DNA from: Pohlia nutans
Lineage: Eukaryota; Streptophyta; Bryopsida; Bryales; Mniaceae
NCBI GenBank assembly: GCA_022496805.1
Contig: CM040094.1
Coordinates: forward strand, 9,633,501 to 9,697,500
Direction of reading: 5' to 3'
Length of the DNA: 64,000 nucleotides
A program made the position numbers and the translations under genes. Shown here piece after piece: positions 1 through 11,300 of this stretch; positions within the stretch are counted from its first letter, which is position 1, and each line of letters begins with the position of its first letter. Under the pieces are notes generated by a model that saw nothing but the letters and a program-made list of their open reading frames with translations, was not told the origin of the DNA and did no database searches.

Positions 1-752
1 TACAGTCGTTGCATACATTCATTGCATGTACATAGTGGCAGTTCAGGGTGCATATGTCATTGAAAATCAATGTTGGGTTGTGTTGCCATATTGTAGTGTA
101 ATTGGTTTCTCAGTAATTGTGGACACCCTGATGTGACAAGTTCTTTAAGCCGAATTGTTTTCAACGAACCATAGAAGTATTAGGCCTCACAGATTAGATT
201 AGGGAGCGTACTCAATACACGTGTTATATGTATGAAGTGCCAAGACTTCTACGGAATGAGCGTCCATACGGGAGGGCAGAAGCTTCAACTTCAGAGAGGC
301 CTTCACAGGTGCAAGACAGAGTACAAGCTGGCAGACCATCTGGCTCCAGAGCACAGTCTACAACGACCATACCTGCAGTGAACGCGGAACAAAATTCACG
401 GGGGAATCGTTCAGCTACGCAAGAAACCAGAACTGTTGAAATGAATGACGTGGAAGACAGCGAACAACAGGGTAATGCACGTCGACTGCACACTGTAATG
501 CCTCAGCGTGGCTCTGCTTCCGGGACAACAAGGATTCCGTCTGGACCAAGCCCTCCTCAAATCGCACGAAGTCCAAATACTGCAAGACAAAATGTTCAAG
601 TTCATTACTTCACCATTTCACCTGATAGAATACGGCAATGTATTGTGCTAGAAGTGTACATATTTGACATGTGTATGAACATTGGCTTTTAAAAAAGAAA
701 AGATGAATGCCTAATGTCATGATAGAAGCCACAATAGAATGATATCAGATGC
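1..752 (+). other. Left edge with possible upstream exon
   Basis: An open frame at 228-692 (154 aa) is rich in Ser, Arg, Gln and Thr and shows no domain I recognise. It lies on the same strand just upstream of the Transposase_24-like gene and may hold its 5' exon or exons; for example a CAG|GT donor near 308 would be in the same phase as the later introns. I cannot decide which part is spliced in. Bases 1-227 show nothing I can name. Confidence 0.3.
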
Positions 753-2924
753 TTGAAAAAACATCATGAACCGACATTCTCAGATGTTGCACTTGACTGT
801 GCACTACAGGGACGTGGCCACAGTTCTGAAGAACAAACAAGAAATCAGAAGCGTCATGGTACACGGGATAAGGAGCCACAAACTTACAGCTTTTACAACA
901 CAGAGAATGATGAAGGTAGCAGTGACGACAGCGAGGAGAGTTATGAGGAAGAAATCGGGGAAGAAGAGGAGCAGCAAAATGAAGAGGCCCCCGACCTGCT
1001 TGCGGACGATATCTACTGTGAAACGGAAGCAGAAAAACTCAAGGAGAGACGACGAGCGAGTGTGGCTCGAGAACGAGAAGGGGAGAGGCGTCGTCGGGAA
1101 GGATTGCCAAGAAATTACTTGCTCATTGATGAATATACCCACAAACCTTACGGCACAGGTGTGGGAATTTGGAGAAAAGAATTGATGCTACTGTCGAGGA
1201 AGCTGGACCCCGCAATAGGTCAAATAAATAATCAACCTCTTGATGTGGTTAAAGAAATAGCAGACTGGATTCAGCATACCTGGGAATACAGCTCACCAAT
1301 TAAGTTTGAGGCAGTCAAAGACGTCATAGCACGTGGAGTGAGCTTAAGGCGTGCGGAGTTGTGGAAGAAAATTCGGAACAAAGAACCGAAGCCTGAGGAT
1401 ATTTCTGACAGAACGTGGAGGTCCCTCGCGAGAGAGTTGGAGAACCCTGCAACCCAAAAGAAGGCTGAGAATTGCAGCAAGGCTAACGCCAGCCGAGTTA
1501 ATTTTGGACGAACAGGTCCATCAGGCGAGGTGGGGGTACGTGAGAAACTGCGAAAGCGCTTTAGAAGATCCCCTGAACCACATGAGGTGAATTTTGAAAT
1601 GGCGAGGGACAAAGGGTACGGGGGACGTTCAAAACGACCACGCATTGCAGAGACTATCATGCAGGGGAGTGAGCACGCATCACCAGTTTCCTTCGAAGTA
1701 GCGCAGATAAGTGATGTCTATGGGAATGTATATGTGGACGACAATGAAGATGTTGGTCACGTCGCAGTAAGATGTGCAACGGCAGTCAACATTCAAGAGG
1801 AATTCGGAACTGCAGCAAGACATGACACTAGAGTTGTTGGTTCTACGACAATAGACCCTATGTCAGAAGAACAACTTGCTCGTACTCCGTTTGTCATGAG
1901 ACTCTTGCAACGACTAGCAGAAGTTGAGAGCCGCCAAGGAATTGTATCCAATAATGGTGCTGCCGTGACAACGGAGCAGAGTGAATCAGAGGTCGCAGCA
2001 ACTGTCGTAGTACCAGGCAAGGTACCAATGTATACGCCAAGTATGCAGGTGAGTGATAAATGATGGAGTGCCATCGACTAGTATAAAAGAATATAGAAGG
2101 TGAAGTGTACGTAATTGGATGCAACTCCAGTATTTAAGAAGGAGTGGTTAGGGGAAGTAGCAAACCGGTGTAATGACATGTACTTCGTGTGAATTGCAGT
2201 GTCAAGCCGAGGACCCAGCGCAAGAGGGGCAGGAGATGCATGCCGTGCAGGTGAGCAAAAAATTGGGTCGTTAGTCACAGTGAAATTTTTTTGTCCTTGT
2301 TGTGAATGACAACGACAATACTATGTCAAAAAACGCATGCATGTGTAAATTATTTGCTAAACCATACTCCTTCTGAGTGTTGTAGTGTTGTCATACTACT
2401 GTAAGTATACTTCATGGTTGTCAACGACCCTAAAACCACAGTATGGAAAATGTTCATTGAATTCATGGGCTGCTAGTGCTAATTATTCAGAACACGTGTT
2501 TTGTGATGTCAGGGAAATTCCGTGGATGCGGGACCAGTTCATGCTCACTCTCTACCAAATCAGGTGTGTGAGTAGAGGACATAGTAATAGTATAATGATA
2601 TGTAGGAGTATGACAACTGCCTAACTTGCTCTTAAAATGTGTAGTACAGAATAGCAGCATTGTTATTAGAATCTATATGTTAAAAAGGGCCAAAATTGCA
2701 TCTATGAAATTCTGTGGAGTTGCAAATATTATGAGTACTATGCATTTCAATAACTATGAGTGACTGTGTGAGTGCTAAATTCCTTGTTTTTATAATGTTT
2801 TAAAGAAACTTGAATTTTAGGTAATGTACAGAATTGCAAGGACAGTAGTATGGTTAAGAATGCAGGCAATGGTTTTCGCAGTGTAAGGACGGTGTTGCAG
2901 AACCAAGGAGCATTGCAGCAATGA
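753..2924 (+). CDS. Transposase_24-like (En/Spm, CACTA-associated) protein, spliced
   Basis: The main exon is open from 753 to a CAG|GTGAGT donor at 2048/2049; it may begin at an internal acceptor such as 783/784 or 810/811. Three short exons follow in phase 0: 2200-2250 (51 bp), 2513-2563 (51 bp) and 2832-2924 (stop TGA). Each has AG before and, except the last, CAG|GT after. The protein has an acidic, low-complexity N-terminus, then a block with W...W..., KKAENCSKANASR, a Gly/Ser stretch and RKRFRRSPEPHEVNFEMARDKG. That order matches the plant Transposase_24 family (usually KK.EQNK.NR ... HTGGS ... GREPT..ELF..TH). This family travels with CACTA transposons, but domesticated copies exist. 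Cellular role unknown. The exon model is inferred from splice sites and reading phase. Confidence 0.6.
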
Positions 2925-4236
2925 AACACACTAGACGCATAAAGATGAAAGCAAAGAGAAATTGATGTGTGTCGTTATTACCTTTAGTAGTTCTTTATCA
3001 ACTACGAACGTCTCAGACACCAGCGGGGGAGAGGTCATGATCGGTGGATCATGGAAAGCAACAGACCTGGTGGTGAAAGAATTACAGGGCACCTGAGTAT
3101 GTGCATATATTGTTAACAAAACCGTAAACATGTGTGATTGTAGTTTAAAACAAAAGACATGAATATGGGTGCAGCGATTGTATAGTTATTACTGTCATAG
3201 AATGCATAATACATAAGCTATGTATGCGTTTTTTGTTGTTGAGGACACTGTAAGCTAGAATAGAAATCAGACACGCAATTACTGTCGTAGATGAACAAAA
3301 ACAAAATGTAGAAACAATTGACAGAATTTTGTAATAGTACCTCCAACGGTGAACCCTAGAACCGTAAAGGATGATGACAATGGATGAAAAACACTTACAT
3401 CCACTACACCAAACCACCAAATGCAGTATGGAATGGCACTTGTCAAATGTTCATATGTACACATGGAATCAGCGCATTCGACAACAGTAAAAAAGTGACG
3501 GCAACCACGGAAGTAAACTCGAAATCCCCCCCCCTAAACCAGCAGCTTTTCCAAATTTACATTCCGATGCTTTTGCGGATTTGTCCAGTTTAGGAACATT
3601 CCCAGCAATAAGTAAGCCATTAACCCTATTAAAAACGCCGACTTCACGTAAGTAGAAATGATGACATGGCTGGGTAGAACCAGCGTGGCAAAGAGAAATC
3701 ATGCTCGTGCATCCTACGTGTACTTCTGACCGAATTGACAGTATAATCAACAGAATTCTGTCAAAAAAGTGACCGAATCAAGGTCACCGAATTGACAGCA
3801 CAGTTGACAGAATTCTGTCAAATTTCTGTCAATTAGGACACCCAACCCGTTGTAGTGATGTGTGACAACCCTTAATGTGAAAAGGGTTTGAATATGCTAA
3901 TCTGTCCAGTTTCTAAGCGTTGTGATGTTTAGGGGTTAATAGGACGAAAGGTTCATAATTTTAAACCCAATGTTTTTTAGTAATTAGAAACAGTGATGTC
4001 ACATGAGGAGAGCTTCTAACAAACTCGCGCGAGAGAGGAGAGCTCCCAATAAACTTGTTTTAAAGAGGGATGGAATGATGTCATGTTAGGGTGTCATTTA
4101 AACGATGACATTGGAAGAACATTACATATGTTATCAAACAATAAATAATTTTGAATAAAAAGAAATCTAAATAGGACCACTTCAAACATGATGTAAAAAA
4201 CATGAGGCCCAATTTGGTCTTCTTTGTTCTTGAAGC
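2925..4236. other. Intergenic, no gene recognised
   Basis: Only short unsupported frames occur here. At 3733-3842 there is a cluster of TTGACAG/CTGTCAA motifs including the perfect 18-bp palindrome TTGACAGAATTCTGTCAA. A lone right end of a TTAA-type element (GTTTAGGGGTTAAT) lies near 3928-3940; its left partner is uncertain (possibly TTAACCC near 3619). A fragment at about 4080-4236 resembles, in inverted orientation, the family at 13263-13475 and 47458-47686. Confidence 0.5.
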
Positions 4237-4451
4237 ATTAAGAATAGGATTTATTATTTTAAAACGATAAATTCAATCAATTGTATTGTAGAAAGTATGA
4301 TTCAAATGAGACCAAAATTTATATCAGCAGAATCAATGAAGAACATTGCATGTGTTCATGAAAAAGAAAAAGAAATTAAAAAATGAAGGTAACATTCGAG
4401 CTAATCAAAACTGCTAATAAAAACATGAAGCATGATTTGAATTTCTTGCTC

Positions 4452-5135
4452 GATAGATAAGAACTCCGGACCCGGTAAAAGGCCGGCGTGAATAGAGTGT
4501 CTGTTCGTAAAGCAGATGACTAAATGTCCACTAGACAAAGAGACATTGTGACAGTACTATTCTCCCCTTTCGAAGATAAACACTATGGTAACCAGGTAGC
4601 GAAGAGACGATGAATAGCCGTGGGTTGGAGGTTTGATAAATGTTACTAGAATATGTATAGGGTCATCAAGCCATGCAATCTATGGTTGGTTGGTGTTTGG
4701 GACGTTGTATTATAATTATCTGGTCCAGGTTTGATTCCCGTTGGATTCGTTTGAGCAATCTTTGTGATACACATGACTTGGTGTTGCCGGTGAGTTATCA
4801 AGGCAGGAAATTTGTACCTTCCAACCAGCCCCTACCCAAAATTTGAGACAAGCAGTTAACTGCGAAAAAAGTGGTTTACCCACTGCCCCCCCCCCCCCCC
4901 CCTTTTTGAGACGGGTTATTTTTTTTGGGATGGTTTGGCGTTTCAAAGTGGGTCCAAGATGATGGGTATTATTTGGTTGTTTTCAATTTTTCTTTTGTGT
5001 AGTAACATGGATGCGGCATGTTGTATGGCTATAGTGTTGATTTTTCTAAATGTATTTTTTATAGCAGTTTCTGGTATTTTTAGTTTATTTTCTAGGGGTT
5101 TCATGGAGGGGGTGTGTATTGTTCCTCTGGCGCCC
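4452..5135 (-). mobile_element. 5'-truncated LINE (same family as 19401-23719)
   Basis: Flanked by a 12-bp direct repeat AATTTCTTGCTC (4440-4451 and 5136-5147), a target-site duplication. The minus strand reads the last codons of ORF2 (NTIAIQHAASMLLHKRKIEN near 4960-5020), matching NTIAIQYAGSILLHKRSIKN in the longer copy, then a 3' untranslated region with an 18-base C tract on the plus strand, ending in a short TATC microsatellite at 4452-4460. Truncation leaves only about the last 65 codons. Its 3' region contains the antisense tRNA-like boxes described separately. Confidence 0.85.
4683..4738 (+). other. tRNA-like A and B boxes within LINE 3' region (antisense)
   Basis: TGGTTGGTTGG (4683-4693) resembles a pol III A box and GGTTTGATTCC (4728-4738) matches the B box GGTTCRANNCC at all but one position. 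Their spacing (45 nt start to start) is that of a tRNA gene. The second LINE copy has the same pair at 19651-19661 and 19694-19704. They read opposite to the LINE coding strand. I see no credible acceptor stem, so this is not called a functional tRNA. Confidence 0.45.
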
Positions 5136-5167
5136 AATTTCTTGCTCCTTTAGTACCAAGGTTAAAT

Positions 5168-6705
5168 ACCAATCTATGTTAAGGCTCAATTCATATGAAA
5201 AAAATGATCAAGGGAATATTAGAATTTAGGGTTTTAACAATTCTTCATTTGCATGTAATTACAAAATTGAAACAACAAATACCTTTCAACTACTCCTAGA
5301 GCTACGAACTCCATTTGTAAAAAAATGGCATTAGAATTTTATGAATTACGATTTCACACATTTCTTTCTTTGATTGCCTTGTACTTCTTAAACATCTATG
5401 ATTGTGAAAAAAATAGATAAGAAAAGATGATGACAATGATTCCTTCTCTTTGAAGTATTTTCCAATCTTGTTGATTCTAGTCTAATTTATTTACTGCTAC
5501 TTGCAATGACTCATGTGCGTCATCTTTCTAAAGAACGGAAGAACAATATAGTTTGTGTAAAGTCATATCAAACATTGATATGACAAAATTAATTCCAACA
5601 TAATTGCATTTTTGGGTTGTAGAAAAAATTAACATAGTAAACCTGTCAATGAGGTCTTTGGGATTGAGAGAGTATTGTAGTACCAGAACTGGTTCTCCAC
5701 CCCACAAATGGATATTTAATAAAAATAAACTGGTTTGCTTTTCAAAAAATGAATTTTTTTATTTTTGTTTATGAGAAAAAAAAGAAGATTAAAAATGGCC
5801 CAAAATAACTTAGAAATAGCAAAATATAACTAGAATAGTTTATTCAATTTTTAATTTTTGTTTGATAATTTCCGATTTTTCTACATTTTTAATTATTTTA
5901 AGTATTTTTTCAAACCCATCTATCATGGTAGTATGGTAATTAGAACATGATAATTAGACCTGATAGAGGATTGGTTTGTTTGGACGCCACACAAGTATAG
6001 CGGGGAATCCAGTAATTTACATTGATGTGATAAATCGAGAACTCAAGTTCAACACAATCTTTCATTTATACAATCAATGATTTGCCTTAGAAATGGTGGT
6101 CGTATCGATCGGTGACTTTGAAGCTTGCATGCAACTGGGAGTTGCCACTGTGAGTAATTATTCTAAACTTTTAGTGATTACCACCTCTCCCTTCTTCACA
6201 CATAGCCTCAAGTTGAATTTAAAATACCTAAATAAGGATAAAACCTAAATTTCAAGAACCAACCACATCTTATGCCTGCACATGGACACACCGTCACACC
6301 GTACCTGGCCGTCAAGGTCGAAATTATATATTTATTTATAATTCCTTTTCAATAGGTGGTAAATTATGTGAATATTCTTTTTTTAATGGCTGATCCTAAC
6401 GACCGACCACTGTAGACACAAAGGTGAATTGGTGTTTAAAGAAGATTATTATATCACCCATAGCTTCAAACTCACAACTGTTATACCAAAGCATGAATTT
6501 GTGTGCAGCATGAATATATGTGCAACATGAATCTCTGTGCAACATGAATCTCTGTGCAACATGAAAAACATACAACATCAATCTCTATGCAGATGGTGGT
6601 ATTCTGGTGGTATTTGTCTTGGGGTTGGTTCACACTATGGCGAGAAATGGTCGCAGTCGCAGTCCAAACACAATTCGTGCCGAAAAGGCTTGGGCTGAAA
6701 ATACA
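5168..6705. other. AT-rich intergenic with a probable divergent MITE
   Basis: No coding region is supported. Around 5672-5935 the strand carries TATTGTAGTACCAGAAC ... CATGGTAGTATGGTA and an internal GGCCCAAAATAACTTAGAAAT stretch that appears in inverted orientation at about 6825-6860, so this is probably a divergent copy of the element at 6708-7548. At 6500-6590 short degenerate repeats of GTGCAACATGAATCTCT occur. Confidence 0.4.
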
Positions 6706-6707
6706 TA

Positions 6708-7548
6708 CCGTAGTACCATAGCAGGTTTGCCAAAAAAAAAAGTTCAAAAAATCAAAAATGTAAAAAATTATAATTTTATGGGGACAAAAGAATTAAAATA
6801 GAATAAATTATTTTAAAGGTATGTTTTGCTATTTCTAAGTTATTTTGGGCCATTTCTAAACATTGCTTTTCTCCAAAAACCAAAAACCAAGATTTTTTTT
6901 TAGGAACGAACTTTACCATTCAAAAAGTATTAACCCCTAACCGCCCAACCATGCATATTTTGCTTGATGTACAGATTTCATCCGCAGTTTCTCATCCGTC
7001 ATGCACTTTTTGTAGTGTGATTTTTTTACTGAATTTTTTATGGGAAGTTAGCTTCATGTATATGTGATCCGATTGAAAAGGAGACAATTTATGAAAAACT
7101 TATGCCTCATTTCGTGTTGCAGTGTTTCACCCAAAATTTTGAAGATTTTGGTCTAAAAGTGTTCTTGAAAAAAAAAACTCATAAAATCAAGCATCCAAAA
7201 AATCTCCAAAAATCACTATACCTAGAGTACTACATTATAAGCCATCACAACAAATTTCATTCCCATATTGTCAATATCTTATCCGTAATTGAATTACAAA
7301 ATAAGTTTTTATTTTATGTTTCAAAATTTATAGAAAAATATTAGTGATAGCAATCATAGATCTAACCGTATAGATTAAATCTAAATTTCAAAATGTATAA
7401 CTTTTATTCATACATCAAGTTTCAAATATTCATTTTAATTTCATTTTATAATGCATCTTTGCAAAACTGCCCAAATTGGACATAGGTGAGGACGCTTAGG
7501 GGTTAAATATTGTTTGTTTGGTGGCGACCCTGCTATTGTACTACGGTA
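6708..7548. mobile_element. TA-flanked MITE (CCGTAGTAC ends) carrying a nested TTAA element
   Basis: The left end reads TA-CCGTAGTACCATAGCAGG and the right end is its near inverted complement (CCTGCTATTGTACTACGG-TA), giving a TA duplication as in Tc1/mariner MITEs. After removal of the nested TTAA element (6930-7506) the remaining length is about 265 bp, nearly the same as the uninterrupted relative at 25530-25798 (269 bp). The interior is very AT-rich and non-coding. Confidence 0.7.
6930..7506. mobile_element. TTAA-flanked non-autonomous element, 577 bp
   Basis: Begins TTAACCCCTAACCGCCC and ends GACGCTTAGGGGTTAA: inverted termini of about 10 bp flanked by TTAA. The right half (phrases such as TAACCGTATAGATTAAATCTAAA followed by TTCAAAATGTATAAC) is related to the element at 59331-60099. 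No coding capacity. It lies inside another MITE (6708-7548), so it arrived later. Confidence 0.75.
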
Positions 7549-7665
7549 GTAAGATATACAAATCATTAAATTATAGTTATTTTATCAAAAAAGCCGAAGG
7601 TCTCTTGAGTTAGTATTGGGTTTTTATTTTTGGCCAATTCAATTCTCCCTTGAGAGTCCGTCGCA

Positions 7666-7996
7666 TTAACGCCAAAGATGTATGGATGTATGAGATTTTG
7701 GATCACGAACAAATTTGAAGCCTTGTAACTTTCTCATACAACCTCGTATGATTTTCATCCGTCTCCTTTGAAAGCCTATTAAATTCTTTACCAATTACGA
7801 TAAAATCTCTTGTGATGGAGAGCTTTGGATAATATTGGAGAGGCCTTCAACTGCAAGTATGTCAACTTTGTTGGGTAGATTTTATGCTTGCAATGGTCTT
7901 CTCATGTACACCTCACGTACATCTGAGCCATGCAAATATCTACTTTTGAGGCTAGAATCTACTTTTGTGCAAAGGGTTGGTACGTTTAGGGGTTAA
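7666..7996 (-). mobile_element. TTAA-flanked element, 331 bp, inverted copy of 58475-58804
   Basis: Flanked by TTAA at 7666-7669 and 7993-7996. The right terminus is GGTACGTTTAGGGGTTAA; the left is worn (TTAACGCCAAAG). Read in reverse it matches the TIM22-intron copy almost throughout, including phrases equivalent to CCATTGCAAGCATAAAATCTAC and GGCCTCTCCAATATTATC, and differs by only one base in length (331 vs 330 bp). Confidence 0.85.
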
Positions 7997-8065
7997 CATT
8001 ACAAACAAACACTTTATTCACGCCAGCCTTGAAAGAGGTCGGAGTTTCTATCTATCTATCTGCAC
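7997..8065 (+). mobile_element. Extremely 5'-truncated LINE end
   Basis: About 69 bp: the segment CACTTTATTCACGCCAGCC ... GGAGTTTCTATCTATCTATCT is the 3' terminus of the LINE family (the reverse complement of 4452-4500 and 19401-19470). It ends in the same TATC microsatellite and abuts the right TTAA of the preceding element. No target duplication could be confirmed. Confidence 0.65.
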
Positions 8066-8130
8066 CATGTAGAAACAATGTTGCAAAGTCTCACCTCACA
8101 AGCTGTAACACCCTTACGTTATGAATGCTT

Positions 8131-8284
8131 CATAGGAACCTTGTCCAATTTACTGAGAAGTAAACTTTATTGCCAAACTGCCGTTTATGGCAAGTTTTGC
8201 AAAGTGGTTATTCAATTTAGCAAGTAATTACCAAGAATTTACCATAGCCATTACTGCCTGGTAACATAGTCAGGGTTCCTAGTG
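8131..8284. mobile_element. CACTA-like MITE, 154 bp
   Basis: Inverted ends CATAGGAACC ... GGGTTCCTAGTG. The interior (GCCAAACTG, GCAAGTTTTGCAAAGTGGTT, TTCAATTTAGCAAGT, ACCAAGAATTTACCAT) is shared with the 163-bp element in the CLT-A intron (47230-47392), where a clean 3-bp duplication is seen. Here the flanks CTT/CTC are imperfect. Non-coding. Confidence 0.65.
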
Positions 8285-8289
8285 CTCAG

Positions 8290-10565
8290 GCACTTTACAC
8301 TTTGAAATACTGAAAAGCGTCCAGATGATTCAAAAAAGAATAAATAAGAAGAAGAATGCGCTGAGAGATACTGATGAGCAACCAGAGGAACCGTGGAGCA
8401 AAATTTTATTAACTGCGTTTGATGCAAAACTGACCGGATTGGCATCGCCGATCTCGCAGTTGAAGAACAAACTCATTCTCGATGTTTTCTCTTGAATACT
8501 GAAAAACGTCCAGATGATTCAAAAAAGAATAAAAAAAAGTGCGATGACAGATACTGACAAGCAACCACAGGAACGTACCGTTGAGCAAAATTTGATTAGC
8601 CACTAATTAAGCTTAAGTTTGATGCACTAAGCTTGTGTTTGATTCAATGAGATGGTGAAAGAAACGTAAGCAAACTGACCGGATTAGCATCGAAATTGAA
8701 GCGCTATTGAGAACAGACTCATTCTCGATGTCTTCTCTTGAATACTGAAAAGCGTCCGGATGATCCAAAAACGAATAAAAAAGGAATTTAAAAAGAGTGC
8801 GATGACAGATACTGACAAGCAACCACAGGAACCGTTGAGCAAAATGTTATTAGTCACTAATTAACCCCTAAAGGCCCTTAAAAGCCAAAATGGCTTTTTG
8901 CTGTTTCGGGCAGCCTAGATGACGGGTTTAACTTTAGTATTTTGGGTTAAAATTTGGTGTGGGTGTGGTAATACATACATACTATATGTGGTAAAATTTG
9001 GGCAGCCAAATTCAAGTTTTAGAATTTTATTATGCAAAATTTTGTTTTCAAGCCCAACTGGGGCAGCAAAAAAAAAAAAAAATAGTGTTTTTTTGAATTT
9101 TTTTTTGGAAATATGTTTATAATAATACTACTACACACATTTAAAAAAAATCCAAGTTGAAAGTTTTAACAATTTTACATGGGCAGCCTTCAAAATTTAC
9201 AAGAGCAAGCTTCAAAGTTTTTTGTAATTTTACATTTTTTTCTTTCAAAAATTGTCAAAATTTGAGATTTAGGAATTTTTCGATTTTTTTTTCTTCTAAA
9301 ATTCACAAACTCATAGATGTAACTTTTCACCGTTCACTTTTTTACTAAACCAAAAACCTTTAACGTTATTCAAGTTTTACCATATTGTGGTTTTTGAACC
9401 TTCTTCTGGAAAATATTTTGCATGAAGGCCAAAAAAGCATAATGAGTCTCTAAAATTTTGCATGGAGGTGCCTAACTTAGTTTCCTACATGGAAAAAAAT
9501 ATGAGCAAAATGTTTGGGGTAATAATCATCAAGTCCCCCTTTGCACCATTTAGACTATGCCTTTTGGGTAAAGCCCAAAAAAACTTTTGAATCAACTTTG
9601 AATGTTATAAACTCACAAATGGTAAAGATCCAACCGTTGAAATTTAACATGGTGTTAGTGCAAGTAGTTGGGTTGAAGATCTTACGGTTGGAAGTACAAA
9701 AAAAGTTAAAACATATTGAAACATACATCAACTTCCACAAGGTGCTCAAAAATCGCAGTTTTTGGTTTTGGAGGTCCCAAAACACCTTGGGCCTTTAGGG
9801 GTTAAGCTTGAGTTTGATGCACTAAGCTTGTGTTTGGTTCAATAAGATGGTGAGAGAAACGTAAGCAAACTGACCGGATTAGCATCGAAATTGAAGAGCA
9901 ATTGAGAACAGACTCATTCTCGATGTTTTCTCTTCAATACTGAAAAGCGTCCAGATGATCCAAAAACGAATAGAAAAGGAATTTAAAGAAGGTGCGATTA
10001 CAGAGACTGACGAGCAACCAGAGGAACCGATTAGCAAAATTTGATTAGCCACTAATTAAGCTTGAGTTTGATGCACTAAGCTTGTGTTTGATTCAATAAG
10101 ATGGTGAGAGAAACGTAAGCAAACTGACCGGATTGGCATCGAAATTGAAGTGCAATTGAGAACAAACTCATTCTCGATGTTTTCTCTTGAATACTAAAAA
10201 GCGTCCAGATGATTCAAAAAAGTGCGAGTGATGAGAAAAACCAGAGCTCGAACCGTTGAGCAAAATTTGATTAGCCACTAATTAAGTTAAGCTTGAGTTT
10301 GATGCAGTAAGCTTGAGATTGATTCAATAAGATGGTGAGAGAAACGTAAGCAAGCTGACCGGATTAGCATCGAAATCGAAGAGCAATTGAGAACAAACTC
10401 ATTCTCGATGTTTTCTCTTGAACACTGAAAAGTGTCCAGATAATTCAAAAAAGAATACAAAAAAATGAGAAAAACCGTTGAGCAAAATTTTGTTAGCCAC
10501 TGATTAAGTTAAGCTTGAGATTGATACAATAAAATGGTGAAAGAGACGTACACAAACTGACCGGA
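8290..10565. repeat. Degenerate tandem repeat, unit about 200-250 bp, six or more copies
   Basis: Recurring landmarks are ACTGAAAAGCGTCCAGATGAT, then AGCAACCAGAGGAACCG, TTAGCCACTAATTAAGCTTG, GTTTGATTCAATAAGATGG, ACGTAAGCAAACTGACCGGA and CATTCTCGATGTTTTCTCTT. They recur near 8315, 8505, 8750, 9945, 10200 and 10430. Copies differ by small indels. The block ends in the epsin upstream region, where ACAAACTGACCGGATGG merges into unique sequence. One unit is split by the TTAA element 8861-9805. Confidence 0.8.
8861..9805. mobile_element. TTAA-flanked element inserted in a tandem repeat (empty site visible)
   Basis: Termini TTAACCCCTAAAGGCCC and GGGCCTTTAGGGGTTAA are near-perfect inverted repeats. 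Host repeat units elsewhere in the array read ACTAATTAAGCTTGAG; here the sequence is ACTAA-TTAA-[element]-TTAA-GCTTGAG. The sister units are therefore empty sites, and the TTAA is present on both sides only in the filled unit. The 937-bp interior is AT-rich and non-coding. Confidence 0.9.
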
Positions 10566-11300
10566 TGGCAGGGCATCATTCCGTCACGGCGCAACTTCCG
10601 AGGCGCAAAGCGCATGTTCATCGCCGACCTCATTCCATGTGGCTCCACCCGCACACAGTGCGTGCCAAAGCCATGTAAATGAGCCGTGTTCACACGGAAA
10701 CCCTTGGTAGAGCCTCGTTAGTCAGACAGATTCTTATGCAACGAAGTCAATAAAAACCGTAATGAACGCTTTTTGTTAGTTCCGTTTCGCAACGATGAGT
10801 AAAAACCTGCTAGAGGAAAAAATAAGAATAAAAAAAACAGGCACAAACGCGTGAAAGAGAGGAGAAAAATGATTACCGGTAGCACCTAAAAGCAACCCGC
10901 GAACCGCGCAACAGTGACCTAGTCTTGCTGGACGGGCTTGGGGTCTGGAAAGAGCGGTGATAGGCAAACCGCGGCTATGATTAACCGCGAGAAACGCTCC
11001 TCCGAGGCGATGTAGCCAGCCAGACAGCCATCTAAGCGGAGCTCCGTCACCATCGCTAACTTACCTGGAATCGCCTTAGTTGTTGTTCTTCATTCCGGAA
11101 GATGATGGTGATGGACTGAGTGACTGATTGTTTTTCCTCATCATTAACTTATTGTTGTGGCTGTCCTTCATCGTCACTTTGTAAGTTTAGCGATGGTGGT
11201 TTTGGTTTGAATCCGTCTGGCCATCTGTGGCTAGCGCGACGACGACGACGACGGAGGGTTTGTTGTTTGGTGTGGTTGGGGTTGCGCGTGAGCTCCAGCT
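10566..11300 (+). promoter_or_regulatory. Epsin upstream region
   Basis: About 735 bp between the tandem repeats and the epsin start codon. It is GC-richer than the repeats. It should hold the promoter and 5' untranslated region, including a CGACGACGACGACGACGG run near 11237 just before the start. I see no convincing TATA box, so the transcription start is not assigned. Short frames here look like chance. Confidence 0.45.

Larger units (their letters stand above)
4240..5167. mobile_element. TTAA-type element carrying a LINE insertion (approximate left end)
   Basis: The outer parts (about 4240-4451 and 5148-5167) align with the element in the CLT-A intron (47458-47686): shared stretches include GATTCAAATGAGACCAAA, AACATTGCATGTG and AAAACTGCTAA, followed by a right end reading roughly CTTTAGTACCAAGGTTAA. 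Removing the LINE fragment 4452-5135 restores a continuous copy. The left border is eroded, so that coordinate is an estimate. Confidence 0.5.

Noticed and set aside
4683..4738. Functional tRNA gene
   Set aside because: A and B boxes are present but no paired acceptor stem or anticodon arm of normal form could be drawn, and the region is inside a LINE.
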